A stretch of 52,340 nucleotides of DNA from Burkholderiaceae bacterium (GCA_021738065.1 JAIPCT010000014.1:1-52340), one strand, 5' to 3'. Positions 18,690-26,855 are shown, counted from the first letter of the stretch. The notes: generated from the letters alone by a model not told the origin. Made by a program: numbers and translations.

Positions 18690-21600
18690 TCACTTGTGTT
18701 GCCTGCTGTCCCACATTTTCTGCAAGCGTTTGACCGAGACCGGCGAGGAGGTTTTCAGTTCCTGCGCGAACAAGGCAACGCGCAGCTCTTCCAGCAACCA
18801 GCGAAACTCGTCGAGAAACGCATCACTTAGCTGGCCGGACTTCAGCATGGCATTGCGCTCGCGCTCCCAGGGCGTGCCCAGTCCCTGCCAGTCTGCCATC
18901 AAACGTGCATCGCGCGCGGGGTCGCTGCGTGCCTTTTCCAGCCGCAGGTTGATGGCCTTGAGATAGCGCGGGTAATGCTGCAAGCGCTCGAAGGGTGTGG
19001 TGGCGATGAATCTCCTCGGCAGCAGTTCAGCCAGTTGCGCGCCGATGTCGGCGCAGGCTTGAGGGAAAGCCTTTTGCAGCGAGGCGAGTTTTTTCGCCAG
19101 CACGGCATGCTCGGCCAGAATGCTGCCGATCAGTCGCAGGATCTCCTGCGCCACGAGCAGCACCCGTCCGCGTGCCGCGTCGCGCCGTGTCGCGAACGCC
19201 GACTTTTCGGCCGGCAAGGGGTCCATCAGGCAGGTGCGCTCCAGGGTGACGGCGACCAGTTGTTCGCGCAGTTCCTTCTCGCTGCCCAGCGCCATGAACT
19301 GCAAGGCAGTGTCGCGTAGGCCCGGCAACTTCTCGATGGCCTTGACCTGGGCGGAAAGCTGCAGCGCAAACAGACGCGCCAGGCCGCGCCGATGCTCGGC
19401 GCGCGCCTTTTCTTCGGTATCGAAGGCGGTGAGGCGCACGCTCTCCCCCATGTCTACCAACGCCGGGAACCCCACCGTTACCTGCCCGCGAAGTGGTTTC
19501 CCAGGTACGCAAGGCGAGCCAGTGCCGACTTTCACCTCCATGAGTTCGGGCAAGGCGCCAAAGCTCCAGTCCGTCAGCCCAGACGCTTCGCCTTCCACCG
19601 CCTCATGCTTCAATTCGGCGGTGGCATAGGCCTGCTCGACGCGGCCGCGATACTCGGCGCGCAACTCCGCCAGATTGCGCGATATCGCCAGCGTGGCGCC
19701 ATGTTCGTCGCTGAGCCGAAAGTTCATGAACAGATGCGGCCGCAGTTCACCCGTTCTAAAGGCATCAAGCGGCAGTTTTTGCGCCAGCTTTTCTTCCGCG
19801 GCACGGGTCAGGGCGCGCACCAGCGGCTCGTCCGGATCGTGATCGTCGGCACAGAATGTTTCGGCAAAGGCATCCAGCGGTTGCAGGCGATGGCGATACT
19901 TTTGCTGCAGGGTCTTCAACAAGGCGAGAATTTTTTCCTTGAGCAGGCCCGGCACCAGCCACTCACAGCGGTTGGCCGGCAACTGGTTGAGCGCAGTGAG
20001 CGGCAGGCTCAGCGTCACGCCGTCGTCCGCCGCACCGGGATCGTGGTGGTAGCTCAACTTGAAACTCTGCCCGCGATGCAGAAGTTGCGGGGGGAACGCG
20101 TCGGTGGTGATGCCCGCCGCCTCGTGGCGCATCAACTGGTCCTTCTCCAGGCAGAGCAGCTTCGGGTTCGCACGCTCCGCCTCGCGCCGCCAATGGTCGA
20201 AGGCGGCCAGGGTGACGATGCCCTCGGGCAGCTTGTCGTCGTAGAAGGCATGAATCAATTCGTCATCGACCAGCACATCAGGTCGCCGCGACTTGTGCTC
20301 CAGCGCCTCGATTTCTCTGACGAGCTTGGCGTTGTGCTGGAAGAAACGCCACTTCTTCACCCAGTCTTCGCCGACCTGGCCCTCGACCAGGGCCTGACGA
20401 ATCAGGATTTCTCGCGCCAGCTTCGGATCGCTCGGTCCGTAATGCACGCGTCGCTTGGCGTGCAGCATCAGGCCGTGCAGCGTCACCCGCTCCCAGGCCA
20501 CCACCTGCCCCGGCCCCTTCTCCCAGTGCGGCTCATAGACATGGCGCCGGATCAAATGGCCGCCGACCTGCTCCAGCCATTCCGGTTCGACCTTGGCGAC
20601 GCAACGCGCGAACAGGCGCGAGGTTTCCACCAGCTCGGCAGCGACGATCCAGCGCCTGGCCTTTTTCTGCAGCGAGGACCCGGGATGGATGAAAAACTTG
20701 ATGCCGCGCGCGCCGAGGTAGTTGTTGTCTTCCTCGTTCTTCAGCCCGATGTGGCCGAGCAGACCGGTCAGCAGCGCCTTGTGGATGGCTTCGTAGCCAG
20801 AATCGCCCTTGCCGCCGGGCCGTCCCAAGGCGGGAGCGTTGTTCAAATCCGGAGCGGAGCGACCCGTAGTCACCCCCTCCCGCGGGGAGGGGGCTGGGGG
20901 GTAGGCACTCGAAATGTTCCAGCCGTGTTCATGGCACAGCGTCATCAACTGGCCATGCACCTCACGCCACTCGCGCAGGCGCAACCAGTTGATGAAGTTC
21001 TGCCGGCACCACTGGCGCTGCTTGCTGCTGGTTTCGTGTTTCCAGACTTCGTCGGCGGCATGCCACAGCTTGAGGTAGGACAGGAACTCCGACTTTTCGT
21101 CCTTCCATTTGGCATGCGCCTGGTCCGCCGCCCCCGCATGCTCCTGCGGCCGTTCGCGCGGGTCCTGGGTGCCGAGCGCGGCGGCGATGACCAGCACTTC
21201 CTTGAGGCAAGCCTGCTCGCGCGCCGCCAGAATCATGCGGCCGATCTTCGGATCGAGCGGCAGCCTGGCAAGTTCGACACCAATTTTTGTCAGCGCCTTG
21301 GTGGTCTCGTCCATGGCCCCCAGCTCGGTCAGTAGTTGGTAGCCGTCGGTGATCATGCGCGGCGCCGGCGCTTCGAGGAAGGGAAAGTCCTCGACATCGC
21401 CCAGGTGCAAGGATTTCATGCGCAGAATCACGCCGGCAAGACTCGAGCGCAGGATTTCGGGCTCGGTATAGGCCGGGCGCTTGTTGAAATCCTCCTCGTC
21501 GTAAAGCTTGAAGCAGATACCCGCCGAAACCCGTCCGCAACGGCCGGCACGCTGACTCGCCGCCGCGCGCGAAATCGGCTCGACCTGCAATTGCTCGACC

Positions 21601-22571
21601 TTGTTGCGATGCGAATAGCGTTTGACGCGCGCCAGCCCCGAGTCGATCACGTAGCGGATGCCGGGCACGGTCAGCGAGGTCTCGGCGACATTGGTCGCCA
21701 GCACCACGCGGCGGCCCTGATGCGCGGAAAACACCCGCGCCTGCTCGACCGCCGATTGGCGCGCGAACAGCGGCAGCACTTCCAGGCCCGGCGGATGGTG
21801 TTTGCGCAAGGCTTCGGCCGCCTCGCGGATCTCGCGCTCACCGGGCAGGAAGACCAGCACGTCGCCCGGTCCGGCACGATGCGCCTCATCCACCGCATCG
21901 ACGATCGCATTGTTGAGGTCGACATCCCTTTTCTCGTCGAAGGGACGAAAGCGGGTCTCGATCGGATACAGGCGGCCCGAGACTTCGATCACCGGTGCCG
22001 CTTTACCGTTGCTGCTGAAGTGTTGACTGAAGCGCTCGGCGTCGAGCGTGGCCGAGGTGACGATCACTTTCAGATCGGGACGCCTGGGCAGGAGTTGCTT
22101 GAGGTAGCCAAGCAGGAAGTCGATATTGAGGCTGCGCTCGTGCGCCTCGTCGATCAGGATCGTGTCGTACTGGCGCAGCAGCGGATCGGCCTGGGTTTCC
22201 GCCAGCAGGATGCCGTCGGTCATCAGCTTGATGTAGCTGTTCGGCGTGACGCGGTCGGTGAAGCGGATCTTGAAGCCGACATGGCGGCCAAGCTCCGATT
22301 TCAGTTCCTGCGAAATGCGCGCCGCGGTCGCGCGCGCGGCGATGCGGCGCGGCTGAGTGTGGCCGATCAGGCCGTTCAGGCCGCGTCCGATTTCGAGGCA
22401 GATTTTCGGCAATTGCGTGGTCTTGCCCGAGCCGGTCTCGCCGCAGATCACCACCACCTGATGGGCGCCGATGGCCGCGCCGATTTCCTCGCGCCGCACA
22501 TTCACCGGCAGTGCTTCGTCATAGGTAAGCAGCGGCCGCGCCGCCCGCCGTGCCTCGGGATCGAACTTCAT
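18690..22571 (-). CDS. hrpA: ATP-dependent RNA helicase HrpA
   Basis: A DEAH-box RNA helicase of 1293 residues, the length of E. coli HrpA; these helicases act on structured mRNA and stalled ribosomes. Visible motifs are Walker A CGETGSGKTTQLPK near 44-57, DEAH in ILIDEAHERSLN near 138, SATLD near 173, and QRAGRCGRVSAG in motif VI, followed by the HrpA-specific DUF3418 C-terminal region with EELRVALFAQEL near the end. Three segments look inserted: about 555-593 (AYPPAPSPREGVTTGR and following, family B DNA), about 1013-1030 (KVGTGSPCVPGKP) and about 1121-1129 (KSAFATRRD, coding repeat K). The reading frame stays open throughout. Confidence 0.96.
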   Translation of the reverse strand: MKFDPEARRAARPLLTYDEALPVNVRREEIGAAIGAHQVVVICGETGSGKTTQLPKICLEIGRGLNGLIGHTQPRRIAARATAARISQELKSELGRHVGFKIRFTDRVTPNSYIKLMTDGILLAETQADPLLRQYDTILIDEAHERSLNIDFLLGYLKQLLPRRPDLKVIVTSATLDAERFSQHFSSNGKAAPVIEVSGRLYPIETRFRPFDEKRDVDLNNAIVDAVDEAHRAGPGDVLVFLPGEREIREAAEALRKHHPPGLEVLPLFARQSAVEQARVFSAHQGRRVVLATNVAETSLTVPGIRYVIDSGLARVKRYSHRNKVEQLQVEPISRAAASQRAGRCGRVSAGICFKLYDEEDFNKRPAYTEPEILRSSLAGVILRMKSLHLGDVEDFPFLEAPAPRMITDGYQLLTELGAMDETTKALTKIGVELARLPLDPKIGRMILAAREQACLKEVLVIAAALGTQDPRERPQEHAGAADQAHAKWKDEKSEFLSYLKLWHAADEVWKHETSSKQRQWCRQNFINWLRLREWREVHGQLMTLCHEHGWNISSAYPPAPSPREGVTTGRSAPDLNNAPALGRPGGKGDSGYEAIHKALLTGLLGHIGLKNEEDNNYLGARGIKFFIHPGSSLQKKARRWIVAAELVETSRLFARCVAKVEPEWLEQVGGHLIRRHVYEPHWEKGPGQVVAWERVTLHGLMLHAKRRVHYGPSDPKLAREILIRQALVEGQVGEDWVKKWRFFQHNAKLVREIEALEHKSRRPDVLVDDELIHAFYDDKLPEGIVTLAAFDHWRREAERANPKLLCLEKDQLMRHEAAGITTDAFPPQLLHRGQSFKLSYHHDPGAADDGVTLSLPLTALNQLPANRCEWLVPGLLKEKILALLKTLQQKYRHRLQPLDAFAETFCADDHDPDEPLVRALTRAAEEKLAQKLPLDAFRTGELRPHLFMNFRLSDEHGATLAISRNLAELRAEYRGRVEQAYATAELKHEAVEGEASGLTDWSFGALPELMEVKVGTGSPCVPGKPLRGQVTVGFPALVDMGESVRLTAFDTEEKARAEHRRGLARLFALQLSAQVKAIEKLPGLRDTALQFMALGSEKELREQLVAVTLERTCLMDPLPAEKSAFATRRDAARGRVLLVAQEILRLIGSILAEHAVLAKKLASLQKAFPQACADIGAQLAELLPRRFIATTPFERLQHYPRYLKAINLRLEKARSDPARDARLMADWQGLGTPWERERNAMLKSGQLSDAFLDEFRWLLEELRVALFAQELKTSSPVSVKRLQKMWDSRQHK
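19183..19207 (-). repeat. Coding repeat K, copy in hrpA near the C-terminus
   Basis: The minus strand reads AAAAGTCGGCGTTCGCGAC then ACGGCG, two mismatches from consensus. It is translated in the second forward frame as KSAFATRRD. Confidence 0.65.
19518..19532 (-). repeat. Coding repeat K, left half, second hrpA copy
   Basis: The minus strand reads AAAGTCGGCACTGGC and then departs into TCGCCTTGCGTACCTGG. It is translated as KVGTGSPCVPGKP. The surrounding segment has no counterpart in E. coli HrpA as I remember it, where the sequence runs straight into the WPALVD segment. Confidence 0.5.
20849..20903. repeat. GC-rich element family B, in-frame copy inside hrpA
   Basis: Read in the gene direction, the segment contains CCCAGCCCCCTCCCC, GCGGGAGGGGG, TGACTAC and a GGTCGCTCCGCTCC mini-hairpin. 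This is intergenic-type DNA translated as PPAPSPREGVTTGRSAP. Its layout matches the intergenic copy at 16673-16737 and the part inside murD at 51081-51115. Confidence 0.75.
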
Positions 22572-22577
22572 TGCGCT

Positions 22578-23081
22578 TTACAACTTTGCATTCTGCAATC
22601 GGAGAATCATCGACATCATCAGAAACAATGACAAGCCGTTGTCCGGAAACGTCTGGAAACCATAGTGAGCATAAAACGCCGCCGCTTTCGCATGCTTGGC
22701 ATCGACCACCACGGCATGCAGCCCGATTTGTTCAGCCATGGTTGTGGCAAGCCGCAAGGCATGCTCCAGCAGCACGGCACCGATGCCGGTCCCTTGCGCA
22801 CTGACATCAACGGCCAAGCGGCCGATACGGGCGACAGGTATGGGGTAGCGCGGCAAGCGCAGGCCCGGCGGCCCATTGCGAAAATCGATGGCTCCGCTGC
22901 TCACGGTGTGGAAACCAAGAATGCGCGCCCCATCTTCCGCGACCGCAACGTAAGTGCGGCTGAAATCGCGCTCCGCTTGCTGGCGCGCGTAGCGCCTCAA
23001 AAATTCATCAAGCGCGGATTCGCCGCAATTAAAGTCGTCGCGTCGATGGCGGGCAGCCAGGAGTTCAATACGTGCCGGCAT
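22578..23081 (-). CDS. GNAT-family acetyltransferase toxin, TacT-like
   Basis: A 167-residue GNAT acetyltransferase resembling TacT/AtaT toxins, which acetylate the amino group of aminoacyl-tRNA and stop translation. It has the acetyl-CoA loop QGTGIG near 96-101 in RIGRLAVDVSAQGTGIGAVL and the C-terminal FYAHYGF motif, where Y140 is in the position used by TacT for catalysis. The start codon directly follows the stop of the DUF1778 gene (TGAATG), the usual antitoxin-toxin coupling. It ends six bases before the hrpA start. Function as a toxin is inferred from family and context. Confidence 0.88.
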   Translation of the reverse strand: MPARIELLAARHRRDDFNCGESALDEFLRRYARQQAERDFSRTYVAVAEDGARILGFHTVSSGAIDFRNGPPGLRLPRYPIPVARIGRLAVDVSAQGTGIGAVLLEHALRLATTMAEQIGLHAVVVDAKHAKAAAFYAHYGFQTFPDNGLSLFLMMSMILRLQNAKL

Positions 23082-23351
23082 TCAGCGCCGCGCCATCAAG
23101 CGGCGCAACGCCTCGGTCGGCTCGGGCGGATTCTCCAATGCAGCAAGAAAGACATCCCGATCCCGGTCGGAAAGGGTGATCGTTTCGTGTTGCGAAACCA
23201 GACGCTGCGCCGCCTCGTAGGCGTTCTGCACCATGAAGCCGGACACGGTGGTACCCATCAGCGCGGCGGCGCGCTCGATCAGGGCTTTCGCCTCGGGGCT
23301 GGTGCGCAGGTTGATGCGGGCGGTATCCGGGGAATGGGTAGCAGCGGACAT
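23082..23351 (-). CDS. DUF1778 (TacA-like) antitoxin
   Basis: An 89-residue DUF1778 protein. The N-terminal ARINLRTSPEAKALIERAA is the ribbon-helix-helix DNA-binding part, and the C-terminal half (ITLSDRDRDVFLAALENPP) is the segment that normally wraps the GNAT toxin. ATG 23351 is chosen because the family starts here; a longer frame reaching 23702 covers unrelated sequence. Upstream on the minus strand there is TTGACG and a TACAAT about 40 bases before the start, which could hold an autoregulated promoter. Confidence 0.9.
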   Translation of the reverse strand: MSAATHSPDTARINLRTSPEAKALIERAAALMGTTVSGFMVQNAYEAAQRLVSQHETITLSDRDRDVFLAALENPPEPTEALRRLMARR

Positions 23352-23837
23352 GGTGGAGGCCTTCTGGGAGTCGATGCGTAATTGTACGTCAATCTGCCAC
23401 ATTCTGATGAATTCGCCGGCAAGATCGCAGTCGCCCGCACCAATGTCCAAGCCACCGCGCTCCCCGTCCTGAATTCGTTTGCCGGCGTGACACCGGCCGG
23501 CGAATGGGTGCCACCGACCTGCCCGATCAATAAAAGTCCGCCCTCGCGGGACGCCGGCCGGTCCGCTTGCCGGCCAATGGCGGATATGTCCATTCCATTT
23601 TCCTCCGCCCTTGAACAAATCATCATCTTGCATTCCCGTCTGGCGAACAGGCATCTGATCGGCTAGAGTTCGCCGCAGGTCACTTGCCAATGGTCTATGC
23701 AAATGACTTGCGGGTGCTCATCCGAATGTCAGGCCATGAGCCAGCGCACCTCGCTCACCGCCGAAATCCGCCGCATGGAGCTCGATGAGGATTCGGATTA
23801 TGAGAATGGAGGCAGCAACGATGCGAAACAAAAAGCG

Positions 23838-23853
23838 AAATGACTCTGACCCC
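23838..23853 (+). repeat. Left copy of motif AAATGACTCTGACCCC
   Basis: This 16-base motif has its inverted counterpart GGGTCAGAGTCATTT at 25848-25862 and again in the adjoining duplicate. The two sites face each other across the hydrolase and TetR genes. Similar motifs are often seen near small transposons in other genomes; no transposase is present here. Confidence 0.7.
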
Positions 23854-23995
23854 TTTGGCACTGGCACTTTGGCACTGACCCCTTTGGCACTGACCCCTTT
23901 GGCACTGACCCCTTTGGCACTGACCCCTTTGGCACTGACCCCTTTGGCAGACCCTTTGGCACTCCTTTGGCACTTCTGCCTTTGGCACTTTGGTC
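23851..23995 (+). repeat. 15-bp tandem array (CCCCTTTGGCACTGA)
   Basis: Five consecutive perfect or near-perfect 15-base units of CCCCTTTGGCACTGA are seen between about 23877 and 23951. They are flanked on both sides by degenerate pieces built from TTTGGCAC. The unit begins with the end of the AAATGACTCTGACCCC motif, so the array may have grown by slippage from that motif. There are no spacers, so it is not a CRISPR. Confidence 0.92.
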
Positions 23996-24021
23996 TCATG
24001 GCACGAACGATGCCGGACCGC

Positions 24022-24846
24022 TCACGCCACCGCAGGTTCGCTTTGAAGAAAGCCGGTGATGGCGCGCTCCAGTTCGGGGGCGGCGAGCACGCGCGAATGC
24101 CCGTAGCTGCCGGTTTTGATCAGTTGCGCACCGGGGCACCAGGTTTGGATGCGATCGCCTTCGGTGTGATCCACGTAGCGGTCCTTCTCGTCGTAGAACA
24201 GCAGCAGGTCGGCGCCGGCGCCGGCAAATGCGCGCCCTGATTCAAGCTGGTCCCAGTCGCTGTCAAACTGGCCGGCGATGTAGTTCTTGTAGTTTTCGAT
24301 TTGCGCCGGCCGCGGCGACAGACGTTGGCGTACGGCGCGGATCGGCGGAAACGGGTGCGAGGGCGCGCAGACGCACACAAAGCGCCGGGCGGCGATGCCC
24401 TTGATGGCGCGCGCCGCCATCATCGCCAGACCGCCGGCAGAGTGACCGATGTAGGCGTGAACCCCTTCGCCGAGTGTCTCCGAGATCGCGGCGGTGTCTT
24501 CGACGAAATGCCGCCAGCCGGTGCGTCTTCCCGGCGAATCGCCATGGCCCGTGACATCGATGGCCACGCAGCGAAAACCGGCGCCGGCAAGTTTGGTGGC
24601 CAGCGGCGCCATCTGGGCGGCGCGGCCGTTCCAGCCGTGCACCAGCACCAGCAAAGGCCCTCTGCCCCAGCTCCAGGCCATGTTGCCCGCCGACCCGTAG
24701 CGCAGCGGAATTGCCGGCGTCATCGCCTCCTGCTGGGCCTGGCTTACCACCGGCCGCTGTGTGCGTGCTGCCAGTTTGCGGATGATCGCGTTGGCCGGCC
24801 GTGCCGGCAGTAGTCTGACAAGGGTTCGGGAGGCGGTCACGAGCAT
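24022..24846 (-). CDS. Alpha/beta hydrolase
   Basis: A 274-residue alpha/beta-hydrolase fold protein. It shows the oxyanion-hole region LVLVHGWNGRAAQM near 66-79, DVTGHGDSPG near 99, the nucleophile elbow GHSAGG near 134-139, the acid in FYDEKDRYVD near 220-229, and the catalytic histidine in GSYGHSRVL near 247. Substrate is unknown. It lies 155 bases downstream of a TetR gene on the same strand, so control by that regulator is plausible. The pair is bracketed by inverted copies of the AAATGACTCTGACCC motif, suggesting acquisition as a unit. Confidence 0.88.
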   Translation of the reverse strand: MLVTASRTLVRLLPARPANAIIRKLAARTQRPVVSQAQQEAMTPAIPLRYGSAGNMAWSWGRGPLLVLVHGWNGRAAQMAPLATKLAGAGFRCVAIDVTGHGDSPGRRTGWRHFVEDTAAISETLGEGVHAYIGHSAGGLAMMAARAIKGIAARRFVCVCAPSHPFPPIRAVRQRLSPRPAQIENYKNYIAGQFDSDWDQLESGRAFAGAGADLLLFYDEKDRYVDHTEGDRIQTWCPGAQLIKTGSYGHSRVLAAPELERAITGFLQSEPAVA

Positions 24847-25001
24847 GACGAATGGTTTCCTCGACGACGGCCGTGGTGGCGGGCACGGCGGCCTGACCCG
24901 GCCCGCGCCGACGGACGGCGGTCGCGAGCACGGGCAAGCCTAGCGGCAATGACAGTATGTTCAAGGACATTCGCCGAATGCAGCGCGGGCGGTTGGCGAA
25001 C

Positions 25002-25649
25002 TCAGTGCGTCGTGTGCACGCCGTCGTGGAAGCGGCAGCTGTCGATCCCGTCGAGCGCCCAGAAGAACGTTTGCCGCGGCCCGGCGTCCGCTTCCTCGAA
25101 CATTGCACGCACATTGCGGTCGCAGGCTGCGATGGTTGTCGCCCGCAACTGCCGGTCGTCGATGGAAAGCGCAATGGCCAGCGTGCCGACAATCATCGCC
25201 GACGCGGCCAGCGCCTTGTCGTCGGTGTGTCGCGAGTCCGGCATGCAAGATCGCAGCCGGTCGCGCAAAGCCGTCACGGCCCGCTCATAGCTTTGGCGTA
25301 CTTCCGGTGTCCGGCTCGCGGTGTCCGTTGCCAAAAAAGCCAGTTCGACCGGCGGTGCGATGTCCGGCTCGCATCCCTGCCGGCAGGCGACAAACAGGCG
25401 GCCGAGCCAGTCGGCCAGTCCGCCGTCGCCGGCTTCTGCCGATGCGACCGTACCTTGGCCGGCGACGGCTTCGTGATACAGCCGGGCCTTGCTGCGGAAA
25501 TGGGCGTAGAAGCCGCCGCGGGTGAGACCGCATTCGCCCATCACGTCTTCAATGGTGGTGGCGGCGAAGCCCTTCGCGGCAAACAATCGGGCGGCGGCGC
25601 CGAGAATGGCGGCTCGGGTTTTCTGCTTTCGGTCTCTGGCATGCGGCAT
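25002..25649 (-). CDS. TetR/AcrR family transcriptional regulator
   Basis: A 215-residue TetR-type repressor. The helix-turn-helix is clear: TRAAILGAAARLFAAKGFAA, then TIEDVMGECGLTRGGFYAHF near residues 10-50, followed by an all-helical ligand domain with a conserved-type cysteine segment CRQGCEPD. The ATG at 25649 gives MPHARDRKQ, typical of the family; an in-frame start at 25706 adds residues that look like upstream DNA. Ligand unknown. The gene precedes the hydrolase and may regulate it and itself. Confidence 0.9.
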   Translation of the reverse strand: MPHARDRKQKTRAAILGAAARLFAAKGFAATTIEDVMGECGLTRGGFYAHFRSKARLYHEAVAGQGTVASAEAGDGGLADWLGRLFVACRQGCEPDIAPPVELAFLATDTASRTPEVRQSYERAVTALRDRLRSCMPDSRHTDDKALAASAMIVGTLAIALSIDDRQLRATTIAACDRNVRAMFEEADAGPRQTFFWALDGIDSCRFHDGVHTTH

Positions 25650-25992
25650 GGATGGCACTCCCGGTCCGGTAGGGCGTTCCGGCGTAAGCCTACCGCAATC
25701 GACCATATGACCGGCAACATTTCAGTGCCGCCGGTTAGCCGGAACCCGGCAGCGACTTCAGCCGAAGAACAGCCCGCCGAAGATGATGGCGAGTCCGAGC
25801 CCGACTTTTAGGAGTGTTGGAGTAGCACCAAACCTCAGCAAACCTCAGGGTCAGAGTCATTTGACTTTCCAAACCTCAGGGTCAGAGTCATTTGACTTTC
25901 TGAACGCCTGACATCCCGCGTCGTCCACGCATTCGAGACAAGTCGAACCTGAGTTGGACCGGCTCTTCGAATACCGTCCGCTCAGAGCTACT
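25650..25992. other. Gap with decayed sequence and motif duplicates
   Basis: On the minus strand 25761-25815 can be read as a hydrophobic tail (KVGLGLAIIFGGLFFG then stop) with no start, which may be the end of a lost membrane protein. The 31-base direct duplicate at 25839-25900 follows. The remainder to 25989 shows nothing recognisable. Confidence 0.4.
25839..25900. repeat. 31-bp perfect tandem duplicate carrying GGGTCAGAGTCATTT
   Basis: Positions 25839-25869 and 25870-25900 are identical. Each starts CAAACCTCAGGG and contains TCAGAGTCATTTGACTTTC, the inverted form of the motif at 23838-23853. Confidence 0.95.
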
Positions 25993-26086
25993 TCATTGCG
26001 CCAGCTTGTGGATCGTGAATATGCCCAGGCCGGTCATCAGCAGCGAGCCGAACAGATGCATGGAGGCTGCACCCAATGCCCAACCG
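25990..26086 (-). pseudogene. Duplicate fragment of the crcB 3' end
   Basis: Positions 25990-26082 match 26908-27000 with three mismatches in 93 bases. In the intact gene this stretch encodes about the last 30 residues of CrcB plus the stop codon. The match ends abruptly after 26086 and no upstream part of crcB is present here, so this is a severed gene end. It lies 918 bases from the genuine copy, with a VapBC-type module between the two. Confidence 0.92.
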
Positions 26087-26151
26087 AAATTCAATTCGAG
26101 CCCCTTATCCCCAGAAAAGTCAGACTTGGCAAGACGGCGCTGACAAGCCGC

Positions 26152-26562
26152 TTATGGCTTCCAGAGCTTTACGCTGCGCGAGCGGCGGATGTTGCCGTCG
26201 CGCGTTGCAAGCGGCAAGCCATAAGCTCGTGCCGTGGCGACGATGATGCGATCGGCGGGATCACCATGAAAGCCCTTGGGTAGCGCGTCAAGCGCGACGA
26301 TCACGGCAACGTCCATCGGCAGCAGCGAGACGCTTTCAGGCGCCGCCGCCGTGGGCAGCCAATGAGTCAGCGGGCTGTCGAGTTCGAGTCGTCCCTTGTC
26401 TGCAAGCATTTGCGCCTCCCACAGGCTGATGGCGGAAATTCCCGGCGGCGTGCCGGCAGCGGCCAGGGCATCCAGTGCCTCGCGCTCCGCTGCGGCGAGT
26501 TCCGGCTGACCGAGCAGCCACCACAACCAGACATGGGTATCGAGCAGGAGCGGCGGATTCAC
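26152..26562 (-). CDS. PIN-domain ribonuclease toxin, VapC-like
   Basis: A 136-residue PIN domain protein. The acidic metal-binding residues are D8 (LLLDTHVWLWW), E49 (ISLWEAQML), D101/D104 (GDPADRIIVATA) and D122 (LATRDGNI). The LDTHVWLWW start is typical of the subgroup paired with Phd/YefM-type antitoxins. Family members cut tRNA or rRNA to stop translation. The ATG overlaps the stop of the antitoxin gene by four bases. The pair lies between the crcB fragment and intact crcB. Confidence 0.93.
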   Translation of the reverse strand: MNPPLLLDTHVWLWWLLGQPELAAAEREALDALAAAGTPPGISAISLWEAQMLADKGRLELDSPLTHWLPTAAAPESVSLLPMDVAVIVALDALPKGFHGDPADRIIVATARAYGLPLATRDGNIRRSRSVKLWKP

Positions 26563-26825
26563 GCACCCGTTCCAGGCACGCCGCGCATCGCCTCGAACTC
26601 GGCGGCATCGAGCACCGACTCATCCGCTGCCGCGAGCAAGGCACCCCGGCCACGCAGGCGCAGCCAGGGTGACGTACCCTGAGTGGTGCTGGCAGTCGGC
26701 ACCAAACGCGCGACCACCTTGCCGCGCCGTGTCAGGTCAACGGGAGCGCCATCCTTTTCAACCTGGCGAATGACGTCGAGGCAATGCAACTTGAATTCTG
26801 ACACGCTGACGGTAATAGTAGGCAT
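26559..26825 (-). CDS. Phd/YefM-type antitoxin of the VapC-like toxin
   Basis: An 88-residue antitoxin starting MPTITVSVSEFKLHCLDVI, with the Phd/YefM fold signature (SEFK, then a lysine/arginine turn LTRRGKVVARLVP) for DNA binding, and a C-terminal tail (DESVLDAAEFEAMRG) expected to occupy the toxin site. The start at 26825 is preferred over one at 26846 because the upstream codons lie in the operator palindrome at 26830-26855. Promoter repression by the toxin-antitoxin complex is expected from the family. Confidence 0.9.
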   Translation of the reverse strand: MPTITVSVSEFKLHCLDVIRQVEKDGAPVDLTRRGKVVARLVPTASTTQGTSPWLRLRGRGALLAAADESVLDAAEFEAMRGVPGTGA

Positions 26826-26829
26826 TTCA

Positions 26830-26855
26830 CTTCTCCAAATGGCCATATTGAGAAG
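26830..26855. promoter_or_regulatory. Operator-like palindrome upstream of the VapBC-type pair
   Basis: CTTCTC at 26830-26835 and GAGAAG at 26850-26855 share an exact dyad centre with ATGGCCAT at 26839-26846. Of 13 base pairs across the dyad, 11 match. It lies four bases upstream of the antitoxin ATG, a usual place for the autoregulatory site. Confidence 0.65.

Larger units (their letters stand above)
23352..24021. other. Long gap without a confident gene
   Basis: About 670 bases separate the DUF1778 antitoxin from the hydrolase. The left part (23352-23735) shows only scattered short frames, including a GTCCGCCCTCGCGGGAC inverted repeat at 23537-23553. A 35-codon plus-strand frame at 23736-23843 (starting MSQRTSLTAEIRRMEL) ends exactly in the AAATGACTCTGACCCC motif and may be the tail of a lost gene. 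The right part is the tandem array listed separately. Long open frames across the array are products of its 15-base period. Confidence 0.6.

Noticed and set aside
23851-23995. CRISPR array
   Set aside because: The 15-base units are directly adjoining with no unique spacers, and there are no cas genes.
23718-23999. A repeat-containing protein on the minus strand (repeated AKGVS units)
   Set aside because: It is only the translation of the 15-bp tandem array, whose period is a multiple of three; no start signal or family support.
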